A stretch of 64,000 nucleotides of DNA from Pararhodobacter marinus (lineage in GTDB: Bacteria; Pseudomonadota; Alphaproteobacteria; Rhodobacterales; Rhodobacteraceae). A model generated the notes under the pieces. That model did no database searches and was not told where the DNA came from. It saw nothing but the letters and a program-made list of their open reading frames with translations. This document shows positions 45,993 to 55,396 of this stretch, one piece after another (the first letter of the stretch is position 1; each line of letters opens with the position of its first letter). The position numbers were made by a program, and so were the translations under genes. The stretch covers positions 372,001 to 436,000 of the forward strand of contig NZ_QEYD01000002.1 of NCBI RefSeq assembly GCF_003122215.1, read 5' to 3'.

Positions 45993-47336
45993 ATGCGCCT
46001 GAGCCGCTATTTCCTGCCCGTTCTCAAGGAGACGCCGTCCGAGGCGCAGATCGTCAGCCACCGGCTGATGCTGCGCGCGGGCATGATCCGCCAGCAGGCG
46101 GCGGGGATCTATTCCTGGCTGCCGCTGGGCTTCAAGGTGCTGCGGCGCATCGAGCAGATCGTGCATGAGGAACAGCAGCGCGCGGGCCATATCCCGCTTC
46201 TGATGCCCACGCTGCAGCCCGCCGATCTGTGGCGCGAGAGCGGCCGCTACGAGGCCTATGGCGAGGAGATGCTGCGCATCAAGGACCGCCACAAGCGCGA
46301 CCTTCTGTACGGACCCACGAACGAGGAGATGATCACCGACATCTTCCGCAGCCATGTGTCGAGCTACAAGGACCTGCCGCTGACGCTGTATCACATCCAG
46401 TGGAAATTCCGCGACGAGATCCGGCCGCGTTTCGGCGTGATGCGCGGGCGCGAATTCCTGATGAAGGACGGGTATAATTTCGACCTCACCTACGAGGACG
46501 CGATGCATGCCTATAACCGCCATCTGGTGAGCTATCTGCGCAGCTACGAGCGGATGGGCCTGCAGGCCATTCCGATGCGCGCCGAGTCGGGGCCCATCGG
46601 GGGCGACGACACGCATGAATTCCTGGTTCTGGCCGAGACGGGCGAATCCGAGGTGTTCTACGACAGCGAGATCACCGATCTGCGCTTCGGCGATCGGGCG
46701 ATTGATTACGACGATGTGGCGCAGTGCCGCGCGGTGCTCGAGGAATTCACCTCGCGCTATGCGCGCACCGACGATACGCATGATGCCGCCGCGTTCGAGG
46801 CGCAGGTGCCCGAGGAACGCCGCCGCTCGGCGCGCGGGATCGAGGTCGGGCAGATCTTTTATTTCGGCACCAAGTATTCCGAGCCGATGGGCGCGACGGT
46901 GGTCAACGACAAGGGCGAGCGGGTGCCGGTGCATATGGGCAGCCACGGGATCGGTGTGAGCCGCCTTCTGGGCGCGATCATCGAGGCGAGCCATGACGAG
47001 AACGGGATCATCTGGCCCGAAGGCGTCACGCCCTTCCATGCGGGGATCGTCAATCTCAAGCAGGGCGACGGCGCGGCGGATGCGGCCTGCGAGTCGCTTT
47101 ATTCGGCGCTGAAGGCGAAGGGGCTCGATCCGCTCTATGACGACCGTGAAGAGCGGGCGGGGGCGAAATTCGCGACGATGGACCTGATCGGGCTGCCGTG
47201 GCGGATCACCGTGGGGCCGCGCGGGCTGAAGAACGGGGTGGTCGAACTGACCTCGCGCCGCACGGGCGAGAGCGAGGAACTGTCGGCCGATGCGGCCGTC
47301 GACCGGCTGGCGCAGATCTACGCGCCGCATCTGTGA
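45993..47336 (+). CDS. proS: prolyl-tRNA synthetase, type 2
   Basis: 447 residues, the shorter form without the editing insertion that is usual in alphaproteobacteria. Class II motif 2 is in [31 protein letters not shown], motif 3 is in [17 protein letters not shown], and the anticodon-binding domain is residues 350-447 ([35 protein letters not shown]). The start has GAAGGTGA upstream. It charges tRNA-Pro. It is followed by 202 bases without a gene before the serine hydrolase. Confidence 0.97.
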   Translation: MRLSRYFLPVLKETPSEAQIVSHRLMLRAGMIRQQAAGIYSWLPLGFKVLRRIEQIVHEEQQRAGHIPLLMPTLQPADLWRESGRYEAYGEEMLRIKDRHKRDLLYGPTNEEMITDIFRSHVSSYKDLPLTLYHIQWKFRDEIRPRFGVMRGREFLMKDGYNFDLTYEDAMHAYNRHLVSYLRSYERMGLQAIPMRAESGPIGGDDTHEFLVLAETGESEVFYDSEITDLRFGDRAIDYDDVAQCRAVLEEFTSRYARTDDTHDAAAFEAQVPEERRRSARGIEVGQIFYFGTKYSEPMGATVVNDKGERVPVHMGSHGIGVSRLLGAIIEASHDENGIIWPEGVTPFHAGIVNLKQGDGAADAACESLYSALKAKGLDPLYDDREERAGAKFATMDLIGLPWRITVGPRGLKNGVVELTSRRTGESEELSADAAVDRLAQIYAPHL

Positions 47337-47538
47337 CGGGCCGGTGCGCGGGGGCCGTCGGCGATTGCTTCGCGTGACGGCCATGTCCCGGAGCAAATCC
47401 GGGACGAGACTGAGGGGCGTGGCCGGGGCCGCGCCCTTTTGCCGTTCGCGGGGCGGTCACGCGTTCGGGAGTTGCGCTGCAATGCGGCGCGGGTATCTTG
47501 CCGGGAGATTTCGGGGCATTGCAAGACGGGAGGGTGTC

Positions 47539-48537
47539 GTGTCGATCCGGTTCTGGGCGCTGTTAACCTTGATGCTTGGTGGCGGGACGCTCGTCGCGCA
47601 GGCGGAGGACACGATGCCGGAGCAGGCGGCGGCGGAGGCGGCGGAGTCCGGGGAAGCCCCTGCCGCGATCAGCCCGGCCGAGGCTCTGGCCCGCGCGTTT
47701 TTCGACTGGGCGCATGAGCAGGGCGCGGCCGCGCCCGAGATCGCGGTGACCTATCGCGGCGCCGTCGTGCTGACTCAGGCCGAGGGAGTCGAGCCCGGCG
47801 CCCCGCGCGAACTGGCCTCGATGTCGAAGGCGATCACCGCGCAATGCCTTGCAGGGCTGGTCGAAGAGGGGCGGCTGCGCTGGAGCGACACCATGGCCGC
47901 GCGGCTGGGCTGGACCGGCGCGCCGGGGGCGATCACGGTGGCGCAGCTTGTGACGCACAGCGCCGGGCTGCCGGACCGCACGCAGGAGGCGATGCCGGGC
48001 TGGCTGACCGAGGGCGACTGGCGTTCGGTGGCGGAGTGGCCGATGGCGGACTTGATCCCGACCGCCGACGACACGCCCCCCGGCTATCGCTACAGCAACG
48101 AGAATTACGCGCTTCTGGGCAGCGTCGTCGAGGCGGTGACGGGACAGCCTTACGGCGTGGCCTGCGACGGTGTGCTGCCGGCGGCGTCGATCTCGGAGAC
48201 CACGGGCGCGTTCGGGCCGATGGGCGGCTGGCAGGCGCCGCTGGCCGATTACGCGATGTTCCACGCGATGCTCTATGGCGATCGCCCGGCGCAGGGGCCG
48301 GCGACGGTGATCAACGCGCCCGTGGTCTACGGGCTGGGCATGGTCGGGCGTCCGCTGGGCGAGGACTGGATCTGGTGGCATAACGGGATGCTGTGCATGG
48401 AGGACGTTCAGGCCGCGGCCTATTCGGTGCTCTGGCGCGGCGGCTGGGGTGTCACCGTGGCGGTCGACAGCTGCCCCGGCTGGGAGGGTCTGGAAGCGCT
48501 GGACCTGGCGCTGGTCGAGGCTCTGCCCGATGAGTGA
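47539..48537 (+). CDS. secreted serine hydrolase, beta-lactamase/class C fold
   Basis: 332 residues with a GTG start at 47539 and GGGAGGG upstream; this start gives a clean Sec signal (SIRFWALLTLMLGGGTLVAQAED). The catalytic SxxK motif is SMSK in LASMSKAITAQCL, and the YxN motif is YSN in YRYSNENYALLG. A third motif near the C-terminus is unclear (WWHNG may replace KTG). The fold includes esterases, D-Ala-D-Ala peptidases and class C beta-lactamases; resistance function is not implied. The stop overlaps the next start by 8 bases (ATGAGTGA). Confidence 0.87.
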   Translation: MSIRFWALLTLMLGGGTLVAQAEDTMPEQAAAEAAESGEAPAAISPAEALARAFFDWAHEQGAAAPEIAVTYRGAVVLTQAEGVEPGAPRELASMSKAITAQCLAGLVEEGRLRWSDTMAARLGWTGAPGAITVAQLVTHSAGLPDRTQEAMPGWLTEGDWRSVAEWPMADLIPTADDTPPGYRYSNENYALLGSVVEAVTGQPYGVACDGVLPAASISETTGAFGPMGGWQAPLADYAMFHAMLYGDRPAQGPATVINAPVVYGLGMVGRPLGEDWIWWHNGMLCMEDVQAAAYSVLWRGGWGVTVAVDSCPGWEGLEALDLALVEALPDE

Positions 48538-49456
48538 GGGTGATCCGCGCGCGATCCCGCAGGTCGATGTGGGTGCGCTGTTTGCGGGCGATGCGCTGGC
48601 GCGCGCCGAGCTGCGGCGCGGCGTCGAGGCGGTGGGCTTCCTGACGCTGGTCAACACGCCGATCCCGGCGGCGCGGGTGGCCGGGGTGATCGCCGCCTAC
48701 CGCGCTTTCTTCCTGCTGCCCGACGCTGAAAAGGCGGCGGTCGACATGGCGCGGACCGGGTCGAACCGGGGCTGGGGCGCGCCGCTGTCGGAACGGGTCG
48801 ATCCGGGCGCCAATCCCGATTACAAGGAAGTCTACGACATGGGTTTCGCGGTGCCCGGATCGGACCGCGCGGTTCATGCGCCCAACCTGTGGCCCGCCCG
48901 TCCCGAAGGCTTCCGCGCGACGCTGGAGGCGTACTACGCCGAGGCGCGGGCCTTGTCGCTGCGGCTTCTGGGGGCGATTGCCGGGGTTCTGGGCGAAGAT
49001 CCGCACTGGTTCGATGACAAGTTCGACCAGCCCATGGCTTTGCTGCGCGGCAATTTCTATCCCGAGCGGCCGGACTGGGCGGGCGCGCGTGATTTCGGCA
49101 TTGCCGCGCATACCGATTACGGATGCCTGACCTTGCTGGCGAGCGACGGCGTGCCGGGGCTTGAGGTGCAGATGAGGGACGGGACATGGCAGGCGGTGGT
49201 GGCCGCGCCGGGCGGGTTCGTGGTGAATTTCGGCGAGATGCTGGAAAGCTGGTCGGGCGGGCGCGTCCGGGCCACGCTGCACCGGGTGGTGGGTTCGGCC
49301 TCGGAGCGGATCTCGGTGCCGCTGTTCTTCAATCCCTCGCCCGATGTGAACGTGGCGCCGATCGGCTCGGGCCGGGTGGTCCGGGCCGAGGATCACCTGC
49401 AAAAGCGCTTCAACGAGACCTATCTGCACCTGCAACGCGCGGCGCCGGCGGGATGA
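48530..49456 (+). CDS. 2-oxoglutarate/Fe(II) dioxygenase, isopenicillin N synthase-like
   Basis: 308 residues from ATG 48530, coupled to the upstream hydrolase. The iron ligands are HTDYG (HxD, in GIAAHTDYGCLTLLASD) and His in TLHRVVGS, and 2-oxoglutarate is bound by the arginine in RISVPLFFNPS (RxS). The N-terminal domain has the family feature IPQVDVGALF...VGFLTLVNTPIP. Family members oxidise or desaturate small molecules; no isopenicillin cluster is present. Coupling to a secreted serine hydrolase is unusual, and a functional link is only suggested. Confidence 0.92.
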   Translation: MSEGDPRAIPQVDVGALFAGDALARAELRRGVEAVGFLTLVNTPIPAARVAGVIAAYRAFFLLPDAEKAAVDMARTGSNRGWGAPLSERVDPGANPDYKEVYDMGFAVPGSDRAVHAPNLWPARPEGFRATLEAYYAEARALSLRLLGAIAGVLGEDPHWFDDKFDQPMALLRGNFYPERPDWAGARDFGIAAHTDYGCLTLLASDGVPGLEVQMRDGTWQAVVAAPGGFVVNFGEMLESWSGGRVRATLHRVVGSASERISVPLFFNPSPDVNVAPIGSGRVVRAEDHLQKRFNETYLHLQRAAPAG

Positions 49457-49471
49457 GGGGACGCCGATCCC

Positions 49472-50167
49472 TCAGGCGCGGAAAACGCTCAGGATTTCGT
49501 CGAGCGGTTTCTTGATCTTGGCGACCTGCGGCACGGTGGCATCGGGCGCGGGGAAGCCCACGGGCAGGATCATCACCGGCTTTTCCGATTCCGGCCTGTT
49601 GCACAGGGCGTTGAGGAATTTCATCGGGTTGGGCGTGTGTTCAAGGCAAACCAGCCCGGCATGGTGCAGGGCCGCGATCAGCATCCCGGTGGCGATGCCG
49701 ACGCTTTCGGGGACGTAATAATTCTTGTAGCGCGCGCCGTCCTGCGTGACGCCCCAGCGCTGCGCGAAGACGACGATCAGCCAGGGCGCATCGGTGAGAT
49801 GGGGTTTCGACACGCCGGTGCCGATGGGTTCGAGCGCGGCCAGCCATTCGTCGCTTGCGCCGCCCTGATAAAAGGCGCGCTCTTCCTCCTCGGCAGCGTC
49901 GCGGATCTGTTGTTTCATCGCCGGGTCCGAGATCGCCACGAAATGCCACGGCTGGTGATTGGCGCCCGAGGGGGCGGTGCCGGCGGCGGCGATGCAGGCG
50001 GCAATCACCGCTTCGGGCACCGGGCGCGTGTCGTAATCGCGCACCGAGTGGCGCTTCTTCATGTAGGCAAGGAAGGCTTCTGCCTGTGCGAGCGTCTCGG
50101 CCTCGGACCGTTGTACCCGGTCGGGCAGGGGGATGGGCTGATACTGGACCTGACCCTTGGAATACAT
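49472..50167 (-). CDS. nitroreductase-fold flavoprotein, iodotyrosine deiodinase-like
   Basis: 231 residues from ATG 50167 (MYSKGQVQYQPIPLPDRVQRSE). The core KKRHSVRDYDTRPVPEAVI and TAPSGANHQPWHF binds FMN. The lid region EEEERAFY (Glu93-96, Tyr100) and SKPHLTDAP (Lys121) matches the Glu-Tyr-Lys set that clamps halotyrosine zwitterions in iodotyrosine deiodinase. The later YYVPESVGIATGMLIAALHHAGL is also characteristic. Family members remove halogens from tyrosines reductively; a general nitroreductase role is the alternative. It is divergent from the FAD monooxygenase, 94 bases apart. Confidence 0.9.
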   Translation of the reverse strand: MYSKGQVQYQPIPLPDRVQRSEAETLAQAEAFLAYMKKRHSVRDYDTRPVPEAVIAACIAAAGTAPSGANHQPWHFVAISDPAMKQQIRDAAEEEERAFYQGGASDEWLAALEPIGTGVSKPHLTDAPWLIVVFAQRWGVTQDGARYKNYYVPESVGIATGMLIAALHHAGLVCLEHTPNPMKFLNALCNRPESEKPVMILPVGFPAPDATVPQVAKIKKPLDEILSVFRA

Positions 50168-50261
50168 GGCTGACCTCCCGGTTTTGCAAAGGCGTAGCAA
50201 GCCGCGCAGCCCGGGTCCAGCGTCCTTGCGCGGGCGCCGCCTCGGGCGCATGGTGGTCGCC

Positions 50262-51506
50262 ATGGAACAGATGATGACACGCTGTGTGATCTCGGGCGGC
50301 GGCCCGGCGGGGCTGATGGCCGGGTTCCTGCTGGCGCGCGCCGGTGTCGAGGTTGTGGTGCTGGAAAAGCATCGCGATTTCCTGCGGGATTTCCGGGGCG
50401 ACACGATCCACCCGTCGACGCTGCGGATCATGGAAGCGCTGGGGCTGCTCGACGAACTTCTGGCGCTGCCGCATTACCCGTTCCGGCATATGGAGTTCAG
50501 CTTTGGCGACAGGCCGGTGCCGGTGGTGGATTTCACGCCGCTGGGCGAACGGACCGGTTTCGTGGCGATGATGCCGCAATGGGATTTTCTGGATTTCGTG
50601 GCGCAGCAGGCGGCGGCCTGTCCGGGATTCACGCTGCGGATGGAGACCGAGAGCGAAACGCTGATCGAGGAAGGCGGCCGCGTCACCGGCCTGCGGGCCA
50701 GGGGGCCGTCGGGGCCGGTCGAGATTCGCGCGGATCTGGTGCTGGTGGCCGATGGGCGCCATTCCGGCCTGCGCGATGCCGCGGGGCTGGCCCTGCGCGA
50801 TCTGGGGGCGCCGATCGACGTCCTGTGGTTCCGCGTCAGCCGCGAGGGCGGCGAGAACCCGGAATCGCTGGGTCGGCTGAAGGATGGCAGCATCATCATT
50901 CAGCTCAACCGCGGCGATTACTGGCAGATGGCCTTCGTCGTCCCCAAGGACGGCGCCGATACGGTGCGCGCCGAGGGGCTCGAGGCATTCCGGCGGCGGG
51001 TGGGTGCCGCGACGGGGATCGAGGCCGCGCGGCTTGACGAGATCGACGACTGGGACAAGGTAAAGCTTCTCAGTGTCCAGGTGAACCGCCTGACGCGCTG
51101 GTGGCGCGAGGGGCTCTTGTGCATCGGCGACGCGGCGCATGCGATGTCGCCGGTGGGGGGCGTCGGCATCAACCTGGCCGTGCAGGATGCGGTGGCGGCG
51201 GCGAATATCCTGGCCGCGCCGCTGCGCAACGGGACGCTGATCGTGGATGATTTGCGGCAGGTGCAGCGCCGCCGCGAATGGCCGACGCGGGTGACGCAGC
51301 GCGTTCAGGTCCTGCTGCAGGACCGCGTGATCCGCCCGGCGCTGGACGCGCCCGACGCCCCGCCGCCGCTGCCCTTGCGGCTTCTGGCGCGCGTGCCCTA
51401 TCTGCGGCGCTTCCCGGCTCGGTTCATCGGGCTGGGCCTGCGTCCGGAACTGCCCCGCGCGGGCGCGGTTAGCCAGGCTGCGGAGCAGGCCCGGACCGGC
51501 CGATGA
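50262..51506 (+). CDS. FAD-dependent monooxygenase, PHBH/UbiH fold
   Basis: 414 residues from ATG 50262. The FAD-binding GGGPAGL motif is at residues 11-17, the DG motif in VLVADGRHSGLRDAAG, and the GD motif in LCIGDAAHAMSPVGGVGINLAVQDAVAAANIL. The family (group A flavin monooxygenases) hydroxylates aromatic or similar substrates. The divergent halotyrosine-type reductase suggests a joint role in aromatic compound handling, but this is speculation from position. A longer reading frame from 50157 lacks family support. Confidence 0.9.
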   Translation: MEQMMTRCVISGGGPAGLMAGFLLARAGVEVVVLEKHRDFLRDFRGDTIHPSTLRIMEALGLLDELLALPHYPFRHMEFSFGDRPVPVVDFTPLGERTGFVAMMPQWDFLDFVAQQAAACPGFTLRMETESETLIEEGGRVTGLRARGPSGPVEIRADLVLVADGRHSGLRDAAGLALRDLGAPIDVLWFRVSREGGENPESLGRLKDGSIIIQLNRGDYWQMAFVVPKDGADTVRAEGLEAFRRRVGAATGIEAARLDEIDDWDKVKLLSVQVNRLTRWWREGLLCIGDAAHAMSPVGGVGINLAVQDAVAAANILAAPLRNGTLIVDDLRQVQRRREWPTRVTQRVQVLLQDRVIRPALDAPDAPPPLPLRLLARVPYLRRFPARFIGLGLRPELPRAGAVSQAAEQARTGR

Positions 51507-51625
51507 ACGGTCGATGAGCGGGCGCGGCGATTGACGGCGCAGGCGGCGTTCGGTACGGGAGGCCACTTGGCGGATCCCCGATCCGACCTTTCGCCTGATC
51601 CCTCGTCCTGGACGGGACCCCGACA

Positions 51626-53245
51626 ATGCCCACTTCCCTGCTTCTGATCCTCACCGCGGCCGGTTTCGGTGCCTCGCCGCTGCTGATTGCCGAGGCCGTG
51701 GCCTATTTCCCGCCCTGGACGCTGGCCGCCCTGCGCTCGGCGCTGGGTTTGCCGCTGCTGATCCTCGCGGCCGGGGCCTTGGGGCCGCAAAAGCGCTTCA
51801 CGCGCTATGACCTGCTGACCGCGCTGGTCGGCGGGACGCTGGTGGTGGCGATCCCCTTCGTCAGTATGGCGGCGGGGATGCAATACATTCCCTCGGGCAT
51901 GGGCGGGATGCTCTATGCGACGATGCCGCTTTTCACGCTGGCCATGGCGGCGATGGTGCTGCCCGACGAGCCCGCAACTCTGGAACAGGGGATGCGGATC
52001 GGCGTGGGGATCATGGGCGTCCTGTTGATCTCGGTTCCGGCCATTGCCGCGGGCGGTTTCGGGCAGGCGGGGCTGGGGACGCTGCTGACGCTGATCTCGC
52101 CCCTGAGCTATGCGGCGGGGAATGTCTGGTTCCGCCGCCGTCGCCGCGTTGCCCCGCTCATGCTGTCGGCGGCGATGTTCGCGGTCGGCACGCTGGCGAT
52201 CTGGCCGCTGGCGCTTCTGATCGACGGGCCCGTCGCGGCCGAGCCCTCGTTGACGGTGCTGGGCACGCTGGGCGCGCTGGTCGTGCTGGCCACCGTGGCG
52301 CCCAATCTTCTGAATTACGCGCTGGTCCAGCAGGCGGGCGCGAACCGCGCGGCGCTTGCGATGTTCCTGATGCCCGCGTTCAGCGTGGTGTTCGGCATCA
52401 TCTTTCGCGACGAACGTTTGCCGCTTCTCGCCTTTGCCGGGCTGGCGCTGGTGATCGGCGCCTCGACGGTGAAACTTCCCCGCTGGCGGCGGGCGAAATC
52501 GGCGCTCGCCGCCGAGGCGCAGGGCCACCGCGAGGTCCGGCTGATGGGCCCGGCCGCCGGCACGCCCGGTCGGCGAGAGCCCGATGCGCCCGCTTCGGCC
52601 AGTTCCGCGCCGGGACCGAACCCGGGCCGATCCGGGCAGGGGGCGGTACCGGTTCAGCGAGCGGCGCAAGCGGCGAAGGCTCCGAATGCGGCGCCCGGGG
52701 CGCAGGGGGGCAATGCCCGGCACACCGCGTCCCCGGCGGGTGGTGGACAGGCTCCTGCGCAGCCCCGTCCGCAGAGCGGGACGCAGTCCGGGACGCATCC
52801 CGGTGCACAACCGAACGGGCCGCCGAAATCCCGGGCGGCACCCTCATCACCGCCTGCGGGCCAGGCAGCCGGAGCGGCGCGCCCGTGGAAAGCAGCGGGT
52901 CAGGGTGGTGCAGGCCAGAACGCCGCCGCGCCGCGCGCCGCGGGCGGGCAGGGGCCGCAAGCGGGCGCCCGACCGCAGGCCGCCGGGCCGAAAGCGGCCA
53001 AGCCCCAAGCTGCAAAATCGCAACCGGGTAAGGCGCAACCGGGCAAGGCGCAACCCGGCAATCCCGGGGCGCCGAAAGCCGAAGCGGGCAAACCCGCTGC
53101 CACCGGAACCGCGGGGCAATCGCCGAAGACTCCGTCCACCCCCGATCCGCAGGGCCCGACCAAGCGCCCGGCGCCCACGGCCGGAACGTCGCAGGGCAAG
53201 CCGGACACGCCGCGTCCCGCGCCGCGCCCGACCCGAACGGGCTGA
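51626..53245 (+). CDS. DMT/EamA family exporter with a long disordered C-terminal tail
   Basis: 539 residues. Residues 1-287 form a standard DMT permease of about ten membrane segments in two EamA halves (PTSLLLILTAAGFGASPLL to FAGLALVIGAS). Residues 288-539 are a soluble tail rich in Pro, Ala, Gly, Gln and Arg/Lys, without membrane segments, with short repeats such as GKAQPGKAQPG coded by near-identical 15-base units near 53025-53060. Standard members end soon after the last segment, so the tail of about 250 residues is unusual. The frame is intact and codon use is similar to the rest. The substrate is unknown. Confidence 0.85.
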   Translation: MPTSLLLILTAAGFGASPLLIAEAVAYFPPWTLAALRSALGLPLLILAAGALGPQKRFTRYDLLTALVGGTLVVAIPFVSMAAGMQYIPSGMGGMLYATMPLFTLAMAAMVLPDEPATLEQGMRIGVGIMGVLLISVPAIAAGGFGQAGLGTLLTLISPLSYAAGNVWFRRRRRVAPLMLSAAMFAVGTLAIWPLALLIDGPVAAEPSLTVLGTLGALVVLATVAPNLLNYALVQQAGANRAALAMFLMPAFSVVFGIIFRDERLPLLAFAGLALVIGASTVKLPRWRRAKSALAAEAQGHREVRLMGPAAGTPGRREPDAPASASSAPGPNPGRSGQGAVPVQRAAQAAKAPNAAPGAQGGNARHTASPAGGGQAPAQPRPQSGTQSGTHPGAQPNGPPKSRAAPSSPPAGQAAGAARPWKAAGQGGAGQNAAAPRAAGGQGPQAGARPQAAGPKAAKPQAAKSQPGKAQPGKAQPGNPGAPKAEAGKPAATGTAGQSPKTPSTPDPQGPTKRPAPTAGTSQGKPDTPRPAPRPTRTG

Positions 53246-53273
53246 GGCGCCGCCCGTCCTCGCGCGAAGGCGC

Positions 53274-53891
53274 TCAGTTCAGGCTCAGCCCGCCCTCGCG
53301 CTCCAGAAAGTCCACGACCGCGTCGATACCCACCGCGTTGCGCACCTGCGCCATCACATAGGGCCGTGTCCCGCGCGCCTTTTGCGTATCCGCTTCCAGA
53401 AGCGCCAGGTCGACCCCGACATGCGGCGCCAGATCGGTCTTGTTGACCACCAGCAGGTCCGATTTCGTCAGCCCCGGCCCACGTTTGCGCGGAATGTCCT
53501 GCCCGGCGGCGGTGTCGATCACGTAGATCGTCAGATCGGCCAGTTCGGGCGAAAAGGTTGCCGCCAGGTTGTCGCCGCCCGATTCGATCAGGATCAGGTC
53601 CAGGCCGGGGATTCCGGTCGTCAGCTCATCGACGGCAGCCAAATTGATCGAGGCATCCTCGCGGATCGCGGTATGCGGGCAGCCGCCGGTCTCAACGCCC
53701 CGGATGCGGGACTCGGGCAGCACCTGCGCGCGCAGCAGGTAATCGGCATCCTCGCGCGTGTAGATGTCGTTGGTGATCACCGCCATCGAGCAGCGCCCGG
53801 CCAGCGCGCGCGCGAGTTGCTCGGTCAGCGAGGTCTTGCCGCAGCCCACCGGGCCGCCGATGCCGACCCGGAGGGGCCCATGTTTGCTCAT
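53274..53891 (-). CDS. ureG: urease accessory GTPase
   Basis: 205 residues. The P-loop [13 protein letters not shown] is at residues 10-22, the nickel-binding Cys-Pro-His motif is in [11 protein letters not shown], the Asp of the G3 region in [12 protein letters not shown], and the specificity motif in VVNKTDLA. UreG uses GTP to load nickel into urease with UreD, UreF and UreE. Its start overlaps the ureF stop (ATGA). It is convergent with the DMT exporter, 28 bases apart. Confidence 0.97.
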   Translation of the reverse strand: MSKHGPLRVGIGGPVGCGKTSLTEQLARALAGRCSMAVITNDIYTREDADYLLRAQVLPESRIRGVETGGCPHTAIREDASINLAAVDELTTGIPGLDLILIESGGDNLAATFSPELADLTIYVIDTAAGQDIPRKRGPGLTKSDLLVVNKTDLAPHVGVDLALLEADTQKARGTRPYVMAQVRNAVGIDAVVDFLEREGGLSLN

Positions 53892-55396
53892 GTCCGAAAA
53901 ATCCTGACATCCTGTGTTTCATGTTCGAAAGCGGCCAGATCGCCCGCCAATGCCGAGCCGCCCAGATCCTCGAGCGAGGCCTCGGCCGCCTGCGCCGCCA
54001 GCGCCACGATCACCGGCGCAAGCCGGGCCAGAACCGTCTGGCCCTCGGTCTGGCCCAGGGGCACGTGGCGCACGGCGATGGTGACGAGGTTCCCGGCAAA
54101 ACCCTGCAGGAACAGCGCGATGATCGTGGCGGGGGGCAGCGCGGTGCGCCGCGCGGCCTCGGCCAGAGCAATGGGCAGCGTCCGCGACGTTCGAAGCGCG
54201 CCGGGATGCCGCGCGGGCTGTGCGGTTCTTCCGGCTTGGGGATTGCGCGGATCCGTGGTCTCGGGATTAGAACGGTCGGCCGCCGCGGTGTCGGGGCCGG
54301 CGGGGGGCAAGGTGGCGCTCCGGTCCTGCGCGTCGGGGGCACCGCGCAGAGTTCCGGCGCCGTCATCCTTCCGGTTGCCGCCTGGGCCCGCCGGGTGGTC
54401 CTCTGACCCGCTCTGCGCGCCGCTCTGTCCTGGGCCCGGCGCTTCGCGGTCCACGGGAACCAAGCCGCGCGCCGTATCGGGCACGGTTTCCGCGCTTGCA
54501 GAGATCATCGTCGCCGATGCCGTGACCCGGGTCGCGGCGGTCCGGGCGACAGAACTGAGCGGTACCCCGGCGGCGCCAGCGCGCGCCCCGCCCGCCGGAT
54601 CCGGCGTCGAGGAGACCCAAGGCGCGACTTCCCCCGATCTCGGCGGCGAGGAGGCGACACGTCCATTGTCAGGTACTTCCCTGGCCCCGGGCGAAGCGCT
54701 TTTCCGCACAGCGCCGCCGTCGCCGCCCAGTGTTTCGGTGCCGCTGAAAGCCCGGGGGGCGTCTTGTCCGGCACCGGGCGCCATCGCGCTCGGGATCGCC
54801 GGGTCAGGCCCCGTCGTCGCGCGGTCGAAGGCAGAAGTCACGGCGGGGGCCGAGGCTGCGGCCGCCGCGCCCTCGGTCGGGGTCATCGCTGTGCCCCTTC
54901 CATGTGCCATACCGTCGCGCTGCCCGGACGCCATGAAGCCAAGCGCGCCGGTATCAGAGGGCAAGCCTCCGGCCGATGCGCCGAGGGGCGCGACGGGTCC
55001 CTCGGGCGTCGCCCCATCGGCGGCGTGGCGATCCGGTCCCGTGGCTTTCCCTCCGGACGCGTCCATCCCCGCGATCGTGCGCGACAGCGCGGCGCCCTGG
55101 TCCAGCGTCTCTTTCAGCCGCTCGGCGGACGGCGCCAGCGCCCGCGCCAGGGCATCCAGAGCGTCCAGATCGGTTCCGGCCCGCAGCCCCTGCGCCAGCA
55201 GCACGGCGTCCTGCCACCCCGCGCCATGCAACAGGATGCCGGTCAACCAATCCTCGAGCGTGGCGGCATCGCGGATCGTACCCGTCGCGATCACCCGTTC
55301 AAGCCCGTGCGAATAGGCGAAGGCGCCGGTCGGAAAGGCCGGCGAAAGCCATTGCGTCACGCAGAGCAGATCGGCTGCGTTGGCGGTGTCAGTCAT
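53888..55396 (-). CDS. ureF: urease accessory protein UreF with a large internal insertion
   Basis: 502 residues from ATG 55396, which overlaps the yrhK-like stop by 8 bases. Residues 1-111 ([24 protein letters not shown]...[12 protein letters not shown]) and about 401-502 ([12 protein letters not shown]...[25 protein letters not shown]...[26 protein letters not shown]) together make an ordinary UreF of about 212 residues. Between them lie about 290 residues of Ala/Gly/Pro/Thr/Asp-rich low-complexity sequence (about 54197-55063) without a stop. Both UreF halves are well conserved, so the protein may still act. Family role: bridge between UreD and UreG during nickel insertion. Confidence 0.9.
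   Translation of the reverse strand: MTDTANAADLLCVTQWLSPAFPTGAFAYSHGLERVIATGTIRDAATLEDWLTGILLHGAGWQDAVLLAQGLRAGTDLDALDALARALAPSAERLKETLDQGAALSRTIAGMDASGGKATGPDRHAADGATPEGPVAPLGASAGGLPSDTGALGFMASGQRDGMAHGRGTAMTPTEGAAAAASAPAVTSAFDRATTGPDPAIPSAMAPGAGQDAPRAFSGTETLGGDGGAVRKSASPGAREVPDNGRVASSPPRSGEVAPWVSSTPDPAGGARAGAAGVPLSSVARTAATRVTASATMISASAETVPDTARGLVPVDREAPGPGQSGAQSGSEDHPAGPGGNRKDDGAGTLRGAPDAQDRSATLPPAGPDTAAADRSNPETTDPRNPQAGRTAQPARHPGALRTSRTLPIALAEAARRTALPPATIIALFLQGFAGNLVTIAVRHVPLGQTEGQTVLARLAPVIVALAAQAAEASLEDLGGSALAGDLAAFEHETQDVRIFRT

Noticed and set aside
47539-48537. Antibiotic-resistance beta-lactamase
   Set aside because: Only the SxxK and YxN motifs are clear. The third motif is not KTG, and the fold is shared by many esterases and peptidases.
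52584-55316. Open frame of 910 codons on the plus strand
   Set aside because: It overlaps the exporter tail, ureG and ureF. Those genes have clear family motifs, while this frame is Arg/Ser/Pro-rich without any.
53888-55396. UreF as a gene broken by an inserted element
   Set aside because: The insert keeps the reading frame, has no terminal repeats or transposase, and both UreF halves are conserved in one frame.
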